Shown in pieces: positions 59,811 through 64,000 of a DNA stretch of 64,000 nt; positions within the stretch are counted from its first letter, which is position 1, and each line of letters opens with the position of its first letter. This DNA comes from Sapria himalayana. Its lineage: Eukaryota; Streptophyta; Magnoliopsida; Malpighiales; Rafflesiaceae. Location of the stretch: the NCBI GenBank assembly GCA_029783825.1, contig JAREIK010016203.1:1-64000 (forward strand). Reading direction: 5' to 3'. The notes under the pieces are model-generated. The model was given only the letters and a program-made list of their open reading frames with translations. It was not told the origin of the DNA and ran no database searches. The translations under genes were made by a program, and so were the position numbers.

Positions 59811-60064
59811 TTGTAAGAAATTTAAACTACTCAGTCAAATTAAAATAAAAAAAAAGATATGCTTTGATCAATATATAATCCTGCAATATATATGTAAGTA
59901 TATACTAGCATTTCACTTGTATATATATTACTATAGAGTACGTACATAAAAACTATAGTATTATGTGTACATATATACTGAGTACAAATATACTCAGTAT
60001 ATATGTACATAAAATACTGTCGTATTATATGTACGTATATACTAAATTTATTCGTACGTATATA

Positions 60065-60640
60065 ATGCATTTGTTGCTGTTCATGCTACTCCCGCTACCA
60101 CTGCCACTCCTACCGCCGCTGCCGCTGCCATTATTGCTGCTAATACCACTACTACTTGCACCATTGTTGTCGCTGCCTCTGCTATCGCCACTCTGCCGTT
60201 GTTGCCGCCACAACTGTCGCCGCTACCCCCATTATCGATGTTGCCGCTGCATGCCATAGTTACCACTACTGCCAGTAGCGCCGCTACCACTGTTGCCAGC
60301 ACTACTACCGCCACCGCCTCCTCAGCTACTTTTGCCGCTGTTTCTGGTGGTGCCGCTGCTGCCGCCGCTGCTGCCGCCGCTGCCGCTGCTACCAATGTTG
60401 CTTCGGTTGTAGATTCTGCTACCGTTGCTGCTGCCGCAACCTCCACTATCACCGCTCCCACCACTCCCACCAATGCCGCAACCACCACTACTACTGCTGC
60501 CGCTTCCGCCGGTGCCGCAGCCGCCACTACCGCCGCTGCTTCTTTCGTCGCCGCCTCCACTATCATCATTGTCACTGCTACCATCACTGCCGCTATTGTC
60601 ACTTTTGCTACTGCTACTGCTACTAATTATAGGCTTTTAC
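60065..60640 (-). repeat. Degenerate RGY-triplet tract, element D
   Basis: The longest of the four tracts, about 575 bases, with triplet rhythm and the same borders (GCAACAAATGCATTAT-like and GTATGTAAAAGCC in minus-strand sense). It includes runs of nearly pure GCC/GCT triplets at about 60350-60400. Confidence 0.9.
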
Positions 60641-60951
60641 ATACCTATAATAGGCTAAAACTATACCCAAAAAATTTGAAGACACACAAACATATTCACA
60701 GATATATAAAAATAGGTAGTATAGACATGAACAAACACAAATTAAAGTTAATTGTCATACAACTTAAACTAAAATTTAATTAAATAATTTAATATTTTTA
60801 TATTAAATTTAATAAAATCAGAATCTATAAATTAAAATTTTAAATTAAACAAAAAAAAATTCATTTAATAACTTATTCTAATACAATATTTTAAATGACT
60901 AGAACAAAAAATTAACAAAATTATATTATATCTTATTAATCAATGTATCTA
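60641..60951. other. AT-rich linker of element D up to LINE3a
   Basis: Conserved donor stretch followed by the AATTAAATAATTTAATATTTT linker and TTAATAACTTATTCTAATAC, which also occur in the linker between the two modules of element C. No gene seen. Confidence 0.6.
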
Positions 60952-62275
60952 TTTTTTTTTTATAAAAAAGTTTGTTTTATTAATATTAACCCTCTCTTTT
61001 GGCGGAGGAATACCATTTTTACAACCTACTTGCTTGCTACCCAATGCCCTTTACACCCTTCATATCTTATATACCCCTATCGGGTATTATCTAATGAGAC
61101 ATGCATACAAATTAACAAGTAATCATACATTTCACTTGCATCAAAACATTAAAACTGCTTGTAAATATGAATATGCTATGAGTAAAAATCTTTGCTTTTT
61201 GTATATCATTAGTAACTTCAATGTGATCCTTTAATTCTTTTTATTGCCTCTTATGTTGTCCCTTATGCTGCCCTTTAAGCTTCTCTTTTATTGTGTCTCT
61301 TGGAACCTCCAATAATGCCTCTTTAGCTATACCCGAGCCTCTTTAACTGTCTTCCTAAACCTCTTAAAGTCCTCCATTTCTTGTCTTTCAGCTTCTAATC
61401 TGAAACAAATATTCTTTCTCCCCTTGTCCCGATTAACCCTCCCCTTAACAAAGAATCTGGAAATAAAATAAACATCAACAACAACCGCTTCTTCTTCCTT
61501 CCCGTTCCAGCACCTCGAAGTGGCAAAACCTCCTTTCTTGTCTTTACCACAACCAATATTGATTTGTCTGCAATATTTCCTGCAAAACAGTAAAAATATA
61601 CAAAAAACCCCCCTCTATACATGCATTTAATAACCTAACCCTAACTCTTCTGCCCAATCTATACTTGCTACCTCACCCTAACATATATAGTACAGACTTT
61701 ATATTTACCATCTAAACAAACAACCCTTATTTTACTTAGATTCTGGAAGCTAAACAGAAAACACCCCTAGGACCCCTTCTCATTTTCAAATCTTTTTAGG
61801 AACAATGCTTGCAGCCTTATCAAGCATCAACTTCACCCCAAGCATGAATCTGTAATCTTAAAAATGACAGAAACAAAGAAAACAAAACAAAAAATAGATA
61901 AAGCAGTAGAGCAATAAGGAAATAATCAATTAATAGTCCCCCTCAGGACCGGGGTGACCCTTACCTGAATATTACCGCCTCTGCATAGCTCAACATTGTC
62001 CGCTCTTAAATTAGTTTAACCATGTTTCTAAGTTCTTAGATACTTTAATTCTTCTAATGTAAGGTAATTCATTACTATCCATAATAATTATACCTCTATA
62101 TTTAGCCGGTAAGCTAGCATCACTATAATCTTGATGACCTTTAATTCTTCCATCCTTGGCCAACTTATCTGCTAAGGCATTAGCTTCTCTATAAATATGT
62201 TTTATAGAGGCATTTAATAAGATGATTATTTGTTGTAACGATTCCAGCAACTGCTGGATTTTCTGAATCTTTATT
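60952..62275 (-). mobile_element. LINE3a: 5'-truncated or interrupted LINE
   Basis: The 3' end (minus strand) reads AATAAAACAAACTTTTTTAT, A-run, then TAGATACATTGATTAATAAG of element D. The conserved CTCTCTTTTGGCGGAGGAAT word is at about 60992. A long 3' untranslated region (60952-62010) precedes an RNase H C-terminal fragment (62011-62275). Upstream homology to ORF2 ends near 62275. It belongs to the family of LINE1 and LINE2. Confidence 0.8.
62011..62275 (-). pseudogene. LINE3a ORF2 C-terminal fragment (RNase H end)
   Basis: Minus-strand frame with SIKHIYREANALADKLAKDG and the family's end motif RGIIIMDSNELPYIRR. This equals the last third of the RNase H region in LINE1. The first two acidic active-site segments (MDGSF, AEIIAL) are absent at this locus. 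Confidence 0.82.
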
Positions 62276-62759
62276 TATCTGCCACTAGAAATATCCAACT
62301 CAGGAAGTATCAAGCAAACTATTTACAAACAACTTATAATTATGTGTTATTTTCGAGAGCACTATATATATAATCTGAAATTACACAAAAAAAGTGAAGC
62401 AACCAAACAAAAGGAAGCGCCAAGGAACGGCAGCACTGCAGCAAAACCAAACCACTAGCAACACAAAAAGGAACAGCAACACAAGCAACAATACCTTGCA
62501 CTATTACCTTGCCCTATTTCCTTGTCCTATTACAGCATCAAGAATAGCAGTAAAACAAGGAATAGCAGAATTATCCTTATTTAAGATTCACTGTGGCTTT
62601 GTTATATAACAGCATTTATATAACAGCGTTAAAGTCAGAATACATATTATGATATTATCTTAGCACCCTTACATTTTAGCTAACCTGCAAGGAAAGTCAA
62701 GATACATATTTTAAAGTACTCATTATTCCCGCCCAATCCATCAGAAAGGTGAGGCTTTG
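62276..62759 (-). other. 3' flank of LINE3b RNase H / junction with LINE3a
   Basis: Non-coding sequence without the conserved LINE 3'-end word and without an A-run. It has repeated AACAGCATTTATATAACAGC / GCAAGGTATT-like words. It is either a diverged 3' untranslated region of LINE3b cut short, or unrelated sequence between two LINE fragments. Confidence 0.4.
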
Positions 62760-64000
62760 TTATACCTTCGTGATCTGTTTATTTGTTCTAATATAAGGAA
62801 AACCCATTTTATCTAAACATGCTATTCCCTTTAGTTTGTTTGGCATGAGTTTCTCATTATATTCTATATCTCCTCTGGTGGTGCCTATTTTAGATAGACT
62901 GTCCGCTAGATTATTAGCTTCTCTATATATATGTATTATTGAGGCCTTCAGTTCATCCATAAGACCAAGAATTACTTCTAGATCCTCTTCATTCCTCCAT
63001 AATATTTTCTTATTGATTACTGTATCAACTAGTAATTTTGAGTCTACCTGAACTTCAATGTTTTTAAAGTTAAGCTGCTTACATATCTCTAACCCTGATT
63101 TTAATGCTATAATTTCAGATTCTAAAGCCGAGGAGGCTCTACTAGATCTGGTGAAAGCTCTCTGTACTGTCCCTGTATGATCTCTTATTACCCCGCCTCC
63201 TCCTGATATTCCAGTGTCCCTGCTAAAACTCCCATCCATATTAAGTGAGAGTTTACCAACCGGCGGAGCATTCCACTGTATACAATTAGCCCATTGCTGT
63301 TTTAAAACTTTATATGCGAGATCCCATTCTTTCTCAAGCTTCTTTTCTTGTTTCATTTCCTGAATAACTATCGGTTTTATTAGTGATATATTACATATCT
63401 CCTTTCTAATATCTTTTATAATTTCTGTTAAATTCATCCTTATATTTTCGAATTTACTTTTGTTTCGAGATTTCCATATACACCAAATAATTAGATGCGG
63501 CAGTTTTTGATTATGCCATTTCTTGGTGGGGCTTTTCATGTTCTCCTTTTCCCATTTTTTAACTTAATCTATTAATCCATCATCTATTTTACATATTCTT
63601 TTTTCCCCTTCCATTTCTTTCCATATTTCTGCTGCGATGGGACCATTAGAAAGCAAATGATTAGTGGTTTCAACCGCTTGTGAACAGCATTCACATCTTG
63701 ATGCCATGTTTATTCCTTTCTTTTGTATATTTCTATCTACCGGTATAGCATTCATTAAAGCCTTCCATGTGAAGGAGCGCATTTTTTGCGGTATGTTTTC
63801 TTGCCATACCCATTTAAATAGAGTTTGAGCCGGTTTTTTCTTTCTGACCAAGTCTTTTGCCGACTTGAGGGAAAAGTTTCCTTGTGGTGTTAACGTCCAT
63901 TTCCAGCCGCTCCTCTTTTGTATAGAGTGTGAGTCTACTATCTCTTTTTGTTTTACCATTGACTTCCAACTGTTCGAGACTTTCTTAGTGGTCTTATTCT
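62760..64000 (-). pseudogene. LINE3b ORF2: zf-RVT-like region and RNase H (partial)
   Basis: From the window edge: SGWKWTLTPQGNFSLKSAKD, IPQKMRSFTWKALMNAIPVD and CECCSQAVETTNHLLSNG (63564-63959), a TAA near 63561, then a 259-codon frame (63539-62760). That frame has the linker HLIIWCIWKSRNKSKFENI and RNase H with LNMDGSF, GGGGVIRD, ESEIIALKSGL, VDSKLLVD and HIYREANNLADSLSKIG, ending GFPYIRTNKQITKV. All RNase H active-site segments are present, making this the best preserved RNase H in the window. In the zf-RVT motif the last expected Cys is Gly, as in LINE1 and LINE2. Confidence 0.9.

Larger units (their letters stand above)
59030..60951 (-). mobile_element. CACTA transposon D, gene-3' end fragment
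   Basis: It begins CACAACAAGAACAATC (T of CACTA replaced by A), then a subterminal array with CCTAGCTAAA / TTAGCGATGG words to about 59400, the terminal exon block (59598-59810), the ATGTACATAT spacer, an RGY tract (60065-60640), the conserved donor stretch, and the start of a second module (TATCTTATTAATCAATG at 60930). There LINE3a begins. No transposase gene of D lies within the window. Confidence 0.82.
62276..64000 (-). mobile_element. LINE3b: LINE ORF2 3' part, continues beyond window
   Basis: A second minus-strand LINE copy immediately upstream of LINE3a. It carries its own complete RNase H region and zf-RVT-like region (62760-63959). The reverse transcriptase should lie past position 64000. 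Confidence 0.78.

Overview
This is a gene-poor stretch of plant nuclear DNA, probably from a flowering plant. It is strongly AT-rich and consists almost entirely of decayed, nested transposable elements and simple-sequence arrays. I see no intact host gene, tRNA, rRNA or CRISPR. The plant assignment rests on two families. One is CACTA (En/Spm) DNA transposons with a TNP2-type transposase and a second PF03004-like gene. The other is plant L1-clade LINEs whose ORF1 has a DUF4283-like domain plus a CCHC knuckle and whose ORF2 carries endonuclease, reverse transcriptase, zf-RVT and RNase H regions. Species cannot be assigned.

Layout. 1-10610: an old minus-strand CACTA copy (element F), with a GC-richer foreign insert at about 3000-5520. 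10613-19073: a CA/TA tract, a long TATC array, a near full-length minus-strand LINE (LINE1, 12525-18736), then more TATC. 19074-28624: minus-strand CACTA element A (ending CACTACTATAAAAC, GGTCGGTAA-type subterminal repeats). 28625-44887: a large plus-strand CACTA element E (ACTACAAGAAAA end, TTAGCGACGG-type subterminal repeats, very long AT-rich leader region, TNP2 gene, second gene, 3' module). 44888-50041: CACTA element C of E's family, in opposite orientation and truncated inside its transposase. 50042-59029: GATA array, plus-strand LINE2 (51330-58850) with a 928-bp tandem duplication at its 5' end, then GATA again. 59030-60951: the 3' end of CACTA element D. 60952-64000: minus-strand LINE3 sequences, apparently two LINE copies head to tail, running off the window.

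The gene pairs follow family logic. In each CACTA element TNP2 is the presumed transposase (Transpos_assoc, TNP2 core, DUF4218 and DUF4216-like regions in order), and a downstream second gene with a C-terminal coiled coil is the presumed end-binding accessory protein. All copies carry stops or frameshifts, so none looks autonomous. In the LINEs, ORF1 and ORF2 are arranged as overlapping or nearly abutting cistrons.

The observations most worth following up are: (i) two LINEs embedded in the same orientation in GATA microsatellites, with a third LINE 3' end joined to TAGATA; (ii) a repeated 3' module in the E/C/D CACTA family that carries a hypervariable RGY-triplet tract between a splice-donor-like and a splice-acceptor-like site, followed by a 191-bp terminal exon-like block; and (iii) a shared AT satellite of about 0.55 kb upstream of TNP2 in two CACTA elements whose ends are otherwise unrelated.
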